Source of the DNA: Phlebopus portentosus | Taxonomy: Eukaryota; Basidiomycota; Agaricomycetes; Boletales; Boletinellaceae | DNA: 64,000 nt | Reading direction: 5' to 3' | Assembly (NCBI GenBank): GCA_037892935.1 | Contig: JAYXKI010000006.1 | Location: 1,674,001 to 1,738,000, forward strand | Part shown: piece after piece, positions 10,373 through 22,827 of the stretch | Layout: every line of letters begins with the position of its first letter | Numbering within the stretch: the stretch's first letter is position 1 | Position numbers and translations under genes: made by a program | Notes under the pieces: model-generated | Told to the model about the DNA's origin: nothing | Databases searched by the model: none | The model's input: the letters and a program-made list of their open reading frames with translations, nothing else

Positions 10373-13300
10373 TCACAAGCGAACACTTTCCGGCGGACCA
10401 AGATAACTCGGGCGCACCCCGCCGGTATCTACGAGCCTCTGTCAGTGAAGCTCGTCTTGGTAAGAGAAGGCAATTTACCAATGACTATCTTTTGCACGAC
10501 GACCGCTGGTTCTACCATCCACAACTGAAAATATATTCAGCCTTTCTCGAATCCACAAACTCTCCGCCATCACTGACCCTAGTGTATGCGCTCCAGGCAA
10601 CGCAGACCAGGCCGTGGTGACTGGAACTACAGCATTGGCTACGAAGCCATCCGTGCCGTCCCACTCGCCTGGAAGTGTACCCGGAGCTGACAGAGGAATA
10701 AATGCTTTCGTCTGATGATCTTGATCGTCCATTTGAACTCCAAACGATATGGGCCTGTCTGGTCCCATGCTGTTCAAGGTGGGCGATACTAACACGGTTA
10801 CTGACACATTACCAGTCCCATTTACCGTGTTGAAATTGTAGAAATCATATTCGCTACGATCCCGTGTATTCGATATCATCCACGACAGCTTTACTGAAGG
10901 CAAGAGTCACTTACACACTGGGTCCGGAGCCCGCAGTAAAATTACCGAAATTGTTTCCTGATCGTGGCCAGGGTGTGATTCCAGAGAGGGTCTTGCCATA
11001 ACCAGGAAGCTCTGTCCAGGTAATGTTTGCAACGCTCGTGTTTCGAGAAGTATGAGGAGCCTCGATGGATATTCCTCCGTCACCTTCGACGAAACCTCAT
11101 GCCGTAATTCAACGACCGAGTCACGAGTATTGTGGACGAAATGCTAGTTTACCTTTGAACCCTTCTGGTGCTACTGTACGATTGGCCACGAGGAAAACTG
11201 GAATACTCATTGGCATTTGTCCTTCTGAAGTAGCATTGAAATTGATCTGAGCTATCTCTGATCCAACGACTTGGTCCCAATCGACAGTCGCCTGGACGCG
11301 CACTTCTGTATTCGACGGCGATACATATCCTTCGCTTGGAATCAGTGTTAACCAAGATGCATTTGAACTCGCAGTGAAGGCGAAGGGAAAGGGACCGCCG
11401 GCTCCAATATCAATGTAACGAGAATTCAGAGGAGCGTAGGTGTCAAGGGAGATGACAGCGACTGGGCATGTGTCGCTCATACTACATGAAACGAGATTCG
11501 GTCCAGGCCTAGAAAGTTTGACGTAGTCAATACGAACCCGCCGCATGAAAGGCCACATACCAAGCCTGCCCTGTACCTTCTGGCGAAACCCTCATCGGTC
11601 CAGGTATTGCTTGCTTCCTCGTTCGCATTCGAGATACGGGTGGCATCCTAATGCGCAAATAATCCCACGTGAGTGTAAGTACCCGAGTTTAAATTTCAGA
11701 CCTACGTATCGGCCATCGGCTGCCTTCGATAGAAATACTGGACATGGGTTTGATCCATCATACTACATAAGTGGTTAGATATTGGTCGAGTGCATATACC
11801 GGATCTGTGACTTACTGGTCCCACTTTCCGTTGAGAAGATGATGATACTCCAATTCAATATCATAATCCCTTTCGAACAGCCTTTCAACTTCATCCGCAA
11901 GATTGTTTGTGCTCAGGCGAGCTTGTGCTGCGTGCAAATTGTTCAGTCCCTGAGCGATCCACATCTTTGACAAAGTAGAGCTCGCCAAGATCGGATGTTG
12001 AATCATTTCGAAGAAGGCCGGTTGGAACTCCGGAGAGAGATCGTTATAGATTTTTGTCGATGCATTAAGGAGTGTATCCCAAGCTGTGATGACGCTCTCC
12101 GCTCTATCAAATTCATAAGGAGACCAGCTCCAATACGAGAAGGTATGGATAACATACTCTCTATAGTCCGTCAAACTGAACGTTGTACCGTTGAGCAGCT
12201 CCGGTTTCCGTCGATTATTCCATCGCGTCAAGTTTGTGATGATTGTCGTTATTTCATTTGCGGTCGATATCGGTACATCAAATTCGCGTTGTGCCCAAGA
12301 CGAAACGAATGAATCAAGGTTGTTGTACGACCATAACGAAGAGTTCCAGGCATAACTGAAAAAGAACTCTATATTAAGCTCGTAAGGCTTCAGGTCTCCA
12401 ACGTTCACGACCCATATACGAGTCGCCTGGCGCTCGACCGCTTGTGATAGCTGATCAAATGTCTAACAAGAGAAAACATGAGAATTGACCCAAGGCACAG
12501 GGCATGAGCTGACCTTCGACATTTGCGTACTCTTGCATTTCAATGTCAGAGACTTCGTTGAGCCTGAGTGAGGGAAGAAGTACTCGCCGTTATCCATTTG
12601 TAATCTCTCGGATCGCCCACCTAAGTACCATCAGTCACTGGAGGCAAATAAGTCCGAGTCTGACACATACATAGTCATACTGAATCATCTCTGTCAGTAA
12701 TGTTCTTTCGCACACCAACATTAGATATACACACATGGTAGTAGACACCTGCTCCTCCCCTCCGATCAAACTCGTCCGGGATCGGTAGACGAACCATATT
12801 ACCCCAGCTTCAGAGATGATCAGAGAAAAGGAAATAAGCAGAAGCCAGTAGTCTTGGAAGGAAAGCAGGCCCTACTTATCATCGCTCCAAAGCAAAGTGA
12901 TATCATCCGGGACGCGCATGCCATCCTCATAGTAGCCAATGACTTCCTTATCTGATAAAATAGAAGTAAGAGAGTACGCATTCCAAATTGACCCATGGCT
13001 TACATAGTGCCCAAACCTGTGGTACGTTGGTGACATCTGATTCATTGAAAACGCTCATTAGAATCTGACGCTGGTCCGAGACTATCTTTTCGAGCAAGTC
13101 GACGTTTGTCGTCTCGGACAACGGCACTAGGTCAGAATGAGTGAATGCACGACAAGATACGTAGAAAAGAACGTACGGTCGCCATCTCCTCGCATGCCCA
13201 TAGTAAATATATTTTCATATGGCTTAGCACGTTCTGTTCCATTCACCCAGAAGTTATAGATGAACTCCGAGTTGGTGCTGTAGTTCCACGGGCCAACGCC

Positions 13301-14456
13301 GAAAAGGTCCCATTCAACTGGAATAGACCGCATCATGGGCTCTTCGTGACTAGTGTTGATGTTATCCGGATGTATCCAATATTTGACAGAGATTTTTCAC
13401 CTTGTGCCCATAACGATCCCAAACCAATCCGCAAGCGCTTGATTCTGAGGGTCGTCCACAGCAAAAGCACTTCAAGCAAGTATCAGTAAAAGTACCTAGA
13501 AATCCTTGCTGAGCAGCAAACCTGCTCCAAATCGCTTTCATGGGAATAAGGTGTCAGTATATGCAAGGTTGCAGATACTACATACTATATATGACTTACC
13601 AGGCCACAAGAAGTTCCCTTTCAGCCGTAGTATGAGCTCAAAACTGAAACGATGTTACTCGAATTGATATCCTGATTGGGACGAGTGCTTACACTTTAGA
13701 GTAAAAGAAGTGATTGAATGGCGAGTCAGTAAGAGCGGCTCCCGTGCCATTGGTAAATTTTTCCATTGCCCAGTTCTGTAGAGCCGGCTGCTCATCGTTG
13801 AAGAATATGGCTCTATATTTCACCGTAGGTAATCCATGTGAGCATCCAGTCGCAGAGAAATATATCTCAGCCTGTTTCGTTGTTGGAACATCTGCCCACC
13901 TTCAGATCCGGCTCAACTTCAGTCCTGATATACACGACATGAAGTCAGTTTATACTCACCAATACCACGGAGAGACACCGATCTGTTCTGAGAGGTCGTA
14001 CATGGCGTAGATAGTCCCGCGTTTGTCGGCCCCTATGATCAAATACGCTTTCGATATGCCGGGAAGAGGGTTGTTGACCATTCTTGTCACGAAAGACTCC
14101 CATTTCCCCGATACGGAAGAGACGTCCATGCGTGTATGGTTCACTACCGCATCTACCAGGGATGACTTTCCAAGAGTACCGATAATTACCGGGTGGACGG
14201 AGGTCTTCACAGAGGTCGTGACATTGGACACCTTTGGTGACCTTCCGGTGACCTTTTCAATGTCGGAGGCGAAGTCTGCAGCAGCTCGTTGAACTCCGGG
14301 CCATTCATCTTCGGATAGAAAAAGGGCAGAGACTGAGCCGCCGATTACAACAGAGAATGAGGATGGCGAGTCATGAAAAGATACACAGGTCTCTTGACCG
14401 ATAGCATTAACAAGGAAAAAGAAACAGAAGAGCGCAATGAACTTCAGACCATCCAT
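10373..14456 (-). CDS. GH115 alpha-1,2-glucuronidase, copy 1
   Basis: Secreted glycoside hydrolase family 115 enzyme, expected to remove (4-O-methyl)glucuronic acid side chains from glucuronoxylan. The start MDGLKFIALFCFFFLVNA is a clear signal peptide. Family landmarks in order: FLSEDEWPGVQRAA, YAMYDLSEQIGVSPWYW, FELILRLKGNFLWPA, HEEPMMRSIPVEW, YNFWVNGTERAKPYE, MRGDGD, YEDGMRVPDDITLLWSDD, WAQREFD, TRWNNRRKPELL. The C-terminal module (EGGISIEAPHTSRNTS... GPPESVRL stop) is also kept. There are more than ten short introns; one lies inside SLTDYR/EAESVITAWD. Many N-glycosylation sequons. The length fits a full enzyme of roughly 1000 residues. Copy 2 lies about 6.7 kb downstream in the window on the same strand. 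Confidence 0.9.
13881..14317. repeat. near-identical tract shared with 20588-21024 (GH115 copy 1 side)
   Basis: Base-by-base comparison with 20588-21024 shows three mismatches over 437 bp and no gaps. The tract covers the 5' coding part of the gene plus one complete intron. The flanking exons of the two paralogues differ much more, and homology drops sharply at both edges. Confidence 0.9.
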
Positions 14457-15347
14457 GGTGCAGAATTCGAAGGCATGTCAATGACATACAGAGGGGTTTA
14501 TGTGATATAAAGGCATCTTTCTGCCAATATGCAAGGATGGATTCCGATCTGTCGGCGAATATCTCTTGGAAATAGCACGGCGTCTCTTTCGATTCAAGAA
14601 ACGTCTCATCTGCACTTCGTGGAGCTACAGCGTTGCTGCCAGTGGTCAGCAGATACTCGATGGGCACGTCATTCAAGAAAGCCCGACACGAAGACGGCGA
14701 CGAAGTTCAAGAATTTCCGCCGCACCGGAGCGAAAGCGACAGAAATAGACAGTGAAGGTCATTTGACTCTGAGGCTTACATGATTTCTGGTCATGAATGG
14801 AGATGGAAAAGATTCATCCTCCTAAGAAACGGCTCAAAACGAAATAAGGTTGTGACAGAAATTGAACTTGAAGAAAAACGGCGATCACCTGGACTAATTC
14901 TTAGCCCGACTTGGCAAGGTGATCTACGCAGGTGATCTACGCGACTCATTAGAGTATCCATCTTTCCCTCATCCACAAAGGCGAACTTTTTAAATGCGGA
15001 TTTTAAACATGATAGCTCACAAAGTGTTGATTTGTTTATAAAATTATATGCTAATTACCCTGTGCTTGATACTTTCATGTCTGTCACCCGTAGCATCGGT
15101 CCCTAACCTTCCTAATCGGGGTGTTGGAAGAATCTTAAACTGGAAAGCCATTACGTAACATATTCAATATGCCTTTGGAGCTACACTGGGAGTGCACGGC
15201 CTTAACTTCATAACTTACCTTCATCATTCAGGAGCATCGTAACGTCCATCTTCGGCACATCTCCTTATTTCTTTCACTTCTTCTGCTGTTCCGTCTAAGA
15301 CCGACTACCGCAATTATTATAATTCGTTGCACAGTCTTCGACCCATC
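14457..15347. promoter_or_regulatory. divergent intergenic region of GH115 copy 1 and F-box gene
   Basis: Holds the promoters of two divergent genes. A TATA-like stretch (gatataaa near 14504-14511) lies about 50 bp upstream of the GH115 start. GGTCATTTGAC at 14758-14768 recurs at 21528-21538, about 300-350 bp upstream of each GH115 start. No gene seen. Confidence 0.35.
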
Positions 15348-16798
15348 ATGTCCAGTCCAGCATGTTCATCTGGTCCCAATCATACGGTTCCTGCTCCCGC
15401 ACACATAGACAAGATGCCTGTTGAAATCTTTCAGAAAGTACTCCTCATGACGCTACCACCTACGTTCGTTGTTTCTGCAAATGGTCGCGACGTGCCATCC
15501 CTGGACGCACTGGAAGAAGATCTTTGCATGGAAACTTTCTATCTACCCATCCGTGTCTCCCAAGTCAGTCGTCGTTGGCAAAGTCTATCCAGATCCCTTG
15601 GAGATCTATGGTCTCACCTCTGCGTCACATTGACACCTTCAAATTTCCGATGGGCCAGTAAGGCCTTTGATACATTTATTGAAAGATCCAAAGGGTCTCC
15701 CATCAATTTCGGCTTCACCTGTGATCTTCAGGACGTCAAGAATGCAGACGTTCACGAAGCTGGTTCAAACATTATATCGGATTTACTAAAGGAACAGCGA
15801 AGGTGGATGGACGTGCGCTTCAAATGGAGATACCTGAATTTTCCTGCTACATTTCCTGGCATATATATAACCGACACGCCCATTCTAACATCACTATACC
15901 TGGAAACAATTCTGTTCGAACGACACAAAGGGCCATATTGGGCAAATATTAGTGGCATATCTTGGCGAACCCGTACGGTTATTCTGCGCGGCTACTTCGC
16001 TTTTGAAGTCGGTGCAAACCAGCTATCAGACTAACGTCATGCTCATTTGATTTTCATTATGAACATCCGGACTCTCCAGTAGCACGCACATGTCTGGCCC
16101 TCCTTAAGGTTTCCCCGAACTTGCGGTTTTTGGTATGCCAATCCGGACTCGACGATACTTTCGGGACTACTTTGGAGGAATTTGCACGGGAGCACAATGG
16201 TTCTGCTGTGGACCACGATCTTGAAACCCTTGAGATCATAGCGCTCAAGAACTCTGCGGCGGTCGTAGAACGGCTGCGACTACCTTCGTTGAAGAGACTG
16301 GTATACGAGGACGGTGTAGGGACAGCAGCGCGGACGATCTTTGACCTCATTCGCCGCTCCGATCTCCCTCTCACGTATTTGCAACTTCGTTCTGGGATCG
16401 TTGATGAAGTTACGCTGGTCAACGTGCTTCGTTTGCTTCCGACGCTCGAGGACCTACACCTATCCGGTTTCACCGTGTCAGCACAGTTTCTTCGAGCACT
16501 CGGCGTGAAGAATGAGGGCAGCACACCTCCCCCAGCTCCCAGTGAAGATAAATCACTTATATGCCCCCATCTACGATCGCTTCGTCTCCAATGGCTAGTA
16601 CCTCAAGAGCTAGAAACGTGCACAAACGCGCTGTTTTCGCTAATCCAGTCCTGCCATGTCCACAGGTCATTCTATAATGCGCATCTTAGTCATACGTCTG
16701 GAGTCATTGCACTGCCATTGACAGACTCGGACCATGACAATCTGAGGCAAGAACTCCAGAGAAGGGGCAGTGTCTTCCTTCGCGGAAACGATTCATAG
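15348..16798 (+). CDS. F-box/LRR-type protein
   Basis: The start ATG at 15348 gives MSSPACSSGPNHTVPAPAHI followed by an F-box-like stretch (DKMPVEIFQKVLLMTLPP, then LPIRVSQVSRRWQSLSRSLGDLWSHL), a common basidiomycete arrangement. One intron (about 16011-16079) joins FEV to ARTCLALLKVSPNLRFLV. The C-terminal half has leucine-rich repeat-like segments (LETLEIIAL, LRLPSLKRLVYEDG, LRLLPTLEDLHLSGF, LRSLRLQWL). About 460 residues. Presumed substrate receptor of an SCF ubiquitin ligase. It sits between the two GH115 copies on the opposite strand and is unrelated to them, so it either interrupted the pair or was there before duplication. It is also not a close copy of the F-box-like gene at the left end. 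Confidence 0.75.
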
Positions 16799-17113
16799 AC
16801 AAGCACTGCTTGAATCAGTAAACTCGCGTACTGAGCAGATGGTTGTCGCCTTTGTACGTCTTAGTTCAGCTGTCGAGTACCGGCCATCTTTGTATATGCT
16901 CATCCAGGGCATTCCTTATCTGCAGAACTCTGAATCAAAGAGTATTTATTCCTGATCAATTTTGTGACGTGATTTGTATTTCATCATGAAGCGTTCTGAC
17001 TTGTCCGTTAGACACCCACAGAGGAACCGTTGAGAGAGATATGAATAATTGTCATGACGATTACCTGTCCTTTACCTGCCCTTGGATATTAGATTACGGT
17101 ACAAATGCATGTC
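16799..17113. other. convergent intergenic region
   Basis: Lies between the stop codons of the F-box/LRR gene and GH115 copy 2. It should hold both 3' UTRs; no gene or repeat seen. Confidence 0.4.
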
Positions 17114-20100
17114 TTACACCCGAACGCTCTCCGGCGGCCCAAGGTAGCTCGGACGCACGCCACCAGTGTCTATGATTGTATCAGTCTCAGTTACCTGTAG
17201 TTCATACGGAGAGAACAAACCAATCACTATCTTCTGCACGACAACCGCTGGTTCGACCATCCACAACTGAGAAGAGAATTAGTTCTCGGCTCCCTGAATA
17301 GTTTCTGTCTCCCGACCTTAAGTGTATGTGCACCAGGATACGCGGTCCAATTTGTCACAACGCTCACGATAGCATTCGCTACGAAACCGTCATCTCCGTC
17401 CCACTGCGCGGGCAGGGTACCCGGAGCAGAAGACGGGATGAATGCCACGGTCTGGGGTGGTTGTTTGTCCATCTGGACGGCGATCTTGATGGGTCTATCC
17501 GGACCCATACTATTCAGAGTGGGGGACACGAGAACATCTGCAGAGACAATTCCAGATCCGTTGATCGTGTTGAAGTTGAAGAAGTCGTATTCGCTAACAC
17601 AAGTGGCTGTTTAGTTGTTAATTTCAAAGGTAGGATATACTCACATACTAGGCCCTGAACCCGCCGTGAAATTGTTAAAATTATTTCCAGAACGAGGCCA
17701 CGGCGTCACGCCAGACTCAGTTTTCCCATAGTCTGGTAATTCAGTCCAGGTTATACCGGCTATACTCGAATTTCGTGACGAATGGGCCGCCTCTATGGAG
17801 ACGCCACCGTCGCCTTCGACGAAGCCTTTATCTCAAATAAATATACGCAAGCATGGTCTCCCTTGACTTCGCATACCTTTGAACCGATATGGCACTTCAG
17901 TATGATTTGCAACAAAGAGTATCGGAACGCTCAGGGGCTGCTGGCCCTTAGCCGTTGCCTTGAAGTCGATCTGCGCTCCTTGCACACCTTTCACATTTCC
18001 CCAGTCGACTGTCGCCTCAACTCGAACCTCGGGATTTGAAGGCGACACGGAACCCGTGCTCGGTGTCAAGATGAGCCAGGAGACGTTCGATGTAGCCGTG
18101 AAATTAAAAGGCGTCGGTCCACCGGCGCCTACATCGACAAAACGAGAGTTGAATGGAATGAATGGATCTAGGGTAAGGGTAAAAGGCGGGCAGTTGTAGC
18201 CTGCAGTACATTGATTTGGATTGTCCCCAGGCCTGTAGGAGTGAGAAACTGGATGAGGATCCAAACGAAATTCACCTACCAGGCTGCTTTTGTACCTTCT
18301 GGAGATATTCGCATGACCCCGGCTATGTTCTTCTTTTTGGCTGAACACGGGAAATAGGTGGCATACTGAAAACACCCTCATAAGCAAGTGAGAATACTGA
18401 AAATTTCAGCCAACGTACGTGTTTGATACGGGTTCCTGCCAGTAGAAGTATTGAAGGTGTGTTTGGTCCATCATACTGTGGCGGACAATCAGTATACTAT
18501 GCGGAGACTGAGCTGATTTATCACGTACTGGTCCCATTTCCCATTTAATAGTTGATGATACTGAGTCTCGATTTCGAAGTCCTGAGCAAACAAGCTCTCG
18601 ACTTGATCAGCGAGATTGTTCGTACTCAAGCGACCTTGAGTAGCTCGAAGATTATTCATGCCTTGAGCTATCCACATTTTACAGACCGTTGAACTGGCCA
18701 AGATAGGATGTTGTACGGTCTCAAAGAAAGCTGGCTTGAATTCTGGGGTAAGGTTGTTATATATCCTTGTCGAAGCATTGAGGAGAGTGTCCCATGCAGC
18801 AACTACATTCTCCGCCCTACGTCTTCATTAGCATAGGCGTAGAGGAGTGAGATGATGGACACACTCTCTGTAGTCTGTCAGACTAAATGTTGTACCGTTC
18901 AGTAATTCGGGTTTCCGTCTGTTGTTCCATCTCGTTAGGTTAGTTATGATCGTCACTACTTCGTTCGCAGTAGATGGAGGCAAGTCAAATTCGCGCTGAG
19001 CCCATGAAGCGACGAATGTGTTAAGATCATTGAACGACCACCGCGAAGCGTTCCAGCCGTATGTCAAGAAGAATTCTGTGTTGAGTTCATATGGCTTGAG
19101 ATCTCCGACGTTTACTATCCAGATTCGCGTTGCTTCCCGCTCGATAGCTTGCGATAATTGATCGAAGGTCTATACGGAGCGTTAGATTTTGTCAATTGCT
19201 CCCAAACGTCGAACTGACCTTGGACATTTGCGAACTCTGGATACTTGCTCTTAAGTCTGGTCGTCATTGACACGGATGGGACCTTACCGTGATCCACTTG
19301 TAGTCCCTTGGATCTCCGACCTATTCTCACGGCAGGTCAGTGACCTACTTGATATGAATCAACAGTCCCGCCTACATAATCATACTATATAGGAAAGCGA
19401 GTCAGAGATACGTTCGTAGCGCATGCACCGCAAAACTGATACTCACATGATAATATACTCCAGCTCCCCCTGTTCTGTTAAACTCATCAGGAATTGGAAG
19501 GCGAACCATATTTCCCCAGCTAGAGAAGGGAATGTTTTGGCAAAACACGTTCAAGCAAAGAAAGCGCAAGGCACTCACTTATCGTCACTCCAGAGTAGTG
19601 TTATATCTTCTGGGACTCGCATTCCGTCGTCGTAATATCCCAGTACCTCTTTATCTGAAAGCAAATCAGCATAAAAACCAAGATCAAGTGCAAAAGTCCA
19701 TGCTGAGCATCGCACAAAGTGCCCACATCTGCGGGATATCCGTGACGTCTGTTGTGTTGAAGACATCCATTAGAATCTGTCGTTGATCAGAGATTACTTT
19801 CTCCAACAGGTCGATATTCGTTCCCTCCGACAGCGGCACTGAGAGGTTATAAGAGACTGCATTCGTACGGATCACGAGAAACTTACAGTCGCCATCGCCT
19901 CGCATACCCACTGTAAATATATTCTCATACGGCTTCGCACGCTCCGTTCCGTTTACCCAAAAATTATAGATGAACTGTGGGTTGGTGCCGTAATCCCACT
20001 GTCCTACTCCGAATAGGCCCCATTCGACTGGAATAGATCGCATCATGGGTTCTTCATGACTAGAAAGCTAGTCAGGGATAATATAATAGATAATTATTTC

Positions 20101-21180
20101 GCCATGTACCTTGTGCCCATAACAATGCCGAACCAGTCTGCGAGCGGCTGATTTTGTGCATCATCTACGCCGAAGGCACTGCCGAAGTTTGATCAGCGAC
20201 TTCTCGAATTTGGTATTCCAATATACTTAAGTACCTGCTCCATTGCGCTGGAAAAGAAGCCGAGTAAATGAGTTTGGTGTATATAAAAATAGTAAGAACG
20301 CTTACCGGGCCAGAGATAATTTCCTTTCAGACGTAGTATGAGTTCAAATCTGCCGAAGGAATCAGTTCATGCCACAAGATATCAATGGACCGAGCTTACA
20401 CCTTAGTGTAAAAGAAACGATTGAATGGCGATCCGGTCAAAGCCGCTCCGGTGCCGTTGGTAAATTTCTCCATTGCCCAGTTCTGTAGAGCTGGTTGCTC
20501 ATCGTTAAAAAAGAAACCGCGATACTTCACGGTCGGCGAGCCGTGCGAACATCCGGACGCAGAGAAAGCTATTCGAGACTGCTTGCTTGTTGGAACATCT
20601 GCCCACCTTCAGATCCGGCTCAACTTCAGTCCTGATATACACGACATGAAGTCAGTTTATGCTCACCAATACCACGGAGAGACACCGATCTGTTCTGAGA
20701 GGTCGTACATGGCGTAGATAGTCCCGCGTTTGTCGGCCCCTATGATCAAATACGCTTTCGATATGCCGGGAAGAGGGTTGTTGACCATTCTTGTCATGAA
20801 AGACTCCCATTTCCCCGATACGGAAGAGACGTCCATGCGTGTATGGTTCACTACCGCATCTACCAAGGATGACTTTCCAAGAGTACCGATAATTACCGGG
20901 TGGACGGAGGTCTTCACAGAGGTCGTGACATTGGACACCTTTGGTGACCTTCCGGTGACCTTTTCAATGTCGGAGGCGAAGTCTGCAGCAGCTCGTTGAA
21001 CTCCGGGCCATTCATCTTCGGATAAGAAAATAGGAGAAACAGACCCGTCATTCACGGCAGAGAATGATGGGGCGAAGACTTAAAAGAGACACATGTGTCT
21101 TGACCAATAGCCGGGACGCCACGGAGGAGACTTAGGCAACCAAGGAATATGACGAGGAGACAAGTATTGATCGACCGCAT
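17114..21180 (-). CDS. GH115 alpha-1,2-glucuronidase, copy 2, with N-terminal frameshift
   Basis: Paralogue of the upstream GH115 gene with the same exon order and landmarks: FLSEDEWPGVQRAA, YAMYDLSEQIGVSPWYW, MMRSIPVEWGLFGVGQWDY, YNFWVNGTERAKPYE, MRGDGD, YDDGMRVPEDITLLWSDD, TRWNNRRKPELL, and the end GGVRPSYLGPPESVRV. The ATG at 21180 opens a signal peptide (MRSINTCLLVIFLGCLSLL), then QDTCVSFKSSP. That frame hits a stop at 21052-21054, while the enzyme continues in the +1-shifted frame. Compared with copy 1, one base is missing near 21060-21080. No in-frame ATG follows until deep in the N-terminal domain, and no intron I can see repairs it. So this is a recent pseudogene, an assembly error, or an unusual splice. 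The rest of the gene looks intact. Confidence 0.8.
20588..21024. repeat. near-identical tract shared with 13881-14317 (GH115 copy 2 side)
   Basis: Partner of the tract in GH115 copy 1, at a constant offset of 6707 bp, with three mismatches. Its upstream edge lies only about 40-60 bp from the 1-nt deletion that breaks this copy's reading frame. Confidence 0.9.
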
Positions 21181-21766
21181 TGTACTAGAATTGGTCAAAT
21201 AAGATTCTTCATCGAGGTATCGTACGTTTTATGAGATCAGCAAAATCCTCAACAAGACGGGTTGACGATTTCTGGCCCGGTACCCATAAAATCGAAAAAG
21301 GTACCGATTTCCATTACAAAACTCCATTGGACGAAGCAACCTCGGCGACAACGACTCGTGATCCAATTTTGTTGTCTGAAAAGATGACAGGCCCGCCATT
21401 CGCCGCACGATGGTCCAGCATGCTGCACCCAGTTTGAAAATAGAAGTAGATCCGTAATAATGTTACGCTCTACAGACTTCTACAGAATCCGGCGAAAAGC
21501 TTGAAGCCGCACATGAAGAAGTTAGAGGTCATTTGACCATGAAAGCCAGGCCCGTCGGCCCTTGGATAATTATTCAGACGCTTCGTATCCTGAATCATGG
21601 AAGGACCGCTTGCAGCTCAAGTCTGTGTAGTGAGTCTGACCGCTTCTGTCGATGGAGGCGTGGGAGAGTCTCGCCAAAGTCGGAAGCAGAAGCGAAGAGT
21701 GACCGTCCACCATGTATTAAATTCTCTCTCTTCTAAAACAATCTAGCAAGCGAAACTTGCCGTAGA
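21181..21766. other. intergenic: GH115 copy 2 promoter and gamma-glutamylcyclotransferase 3' flank
   Basis: Upstream region of GH115 copy 2. It carries GGTCATTTGAC at 21528-21538, shared with the region upstream of copy 1. Short open frames only. Confidence 0.35.
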
Positions 21767-22566
21767 TTAGTTCAATGCACTCTCTTCTATAGCTTTGTGT
21801 GCTGCTCCATTGATGACTCCATTCATTTCCCGTCGTCGGTCGACCTCAACATACGACTCGTTTTCCTCTGTAGGACCAACCCACTTCCAAGCGTTGTCCC
21901 TGATGAAAATCTCGTACGACCAAAGCTCAGGCTCCAGTAATGAAATTGGGGCGACCCATATGTAAACGTTCGCTTCGACGGGCTCGCCTAGTTCAGAAGG
22001 GGAAGAGAAACGGCTTGTATTTTTCGATAAGACGGAAGGCGACGGATTGTTGAGAGGCTCCAGGGCACCTAACGTATACACTCGGGTTTTCTCCCTGATA
22101 TATTCCTGATTATGATTATATTCGAAGGATTGTCAGTACTGAAAACAAATTACTGACAAAACAGCTTACATCTCCTTCAAAGACGTCAAGGAACTCGATA
22201 TCTTTCTCGCTCAGCCCTATCACGAGATTTCCACGGACAGAACGCTCGTCTGGAGTCAAGTCTCTATCAAAAAGCTGCCTGGATTTCTTGTAGGGTACTA
22301 CTCCTGGATAATCGCAATTCTATTTGGAACAGATTGATTGTTGTCCCGTTTTCATTCGATACACCGGACAAGCACCTTGATATGATGGCGTGTATGCTCC
22401 TGCTGGCAACATTAGTGCTAAGTTTAGTAAAGGAATACAAGAAAAGGCGTACTGGCAGAATAGCAGGACAAATCCGGAGATGCGTACCATCGTTACCGAT
22501 GACACGTTTGAGGACTTTCGGATGCAGCAATGTGCCATAGAAGAAGGCCGCAATCGATTCTTGCAT
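21767..22566 (-). CDS. AIG2-like gamma-glutamylcyclotransferase family protein
   Basis: Starts MQESIAAFFYGTLLHPKVLK; FFYGTL is the substrate-binding signature of the gamma-glutamylcyclotransferase/AIG2 fold. Two introns follow: exon 1 ends CPAILP, a short exon reads EHTRHHIK, and the next exon begins NCDYPGVVPY and continues SRQLFDRDLTPDERSVRG. GLSEKDIEFLDVFEGD holds the conserved acidic residues after the fold's catalytic region. The last exon begins near EYIREKTRVYTLG. Family members cleave gamma-glutamyl amino acids or related isopeptides in the cytosol; the exact substrate cannot be read from sequence. The C-terminal half is longer than the basic fold. Stop at 21767-21769. Confidence 0.82.
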
Positions 22567-22827
22567 CTTCAGCCCTTCAGCGTCTCTATATCATGGGGGA
22601 TAAAGATATGACAATGGATCGATGGCCCGGAGGAAAGACTTCAATAATATTAATAATCTCTGAGTGCTAATCAAAGGCAGGAAAACATGCGGGCAGGGAG
22701 AGGGAATCGAACTTGAACCGCCGATCCCTCTGAGGTCAATATTTGGAAATAAGAATCACATGGCCACGCGACGCGTTCAAAAAAGCACGGGGGTGAGTCC
22801 AGCATTCACTCATTCTCATCCAACACC

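Noticed and set aside
12551..12600. GC-AG intron in GH115 copy 1 after DYKWIT
   Set aside because: A canonical GT donor (gtacttcttcc) two codons later also gives a good frame (ITAKYANVE), so a non-canonical site is not required.
16057..16524. 155-codon minus-strand frame
   Set aside because: Antisense of the F-box/LRR gene; Ser/Arg-rich as expected from complementing a Leu-rich frame.
22690..22790. tRNA-like sequence on the minus strand (B-box-like gttcgattcc, A-box-like tggccatgtga)
   Set aside because: No 7-bp acceptor stem or 5-bp T-stem can be formed around the B-box-like sequence; at best a decayed tRNA relic.
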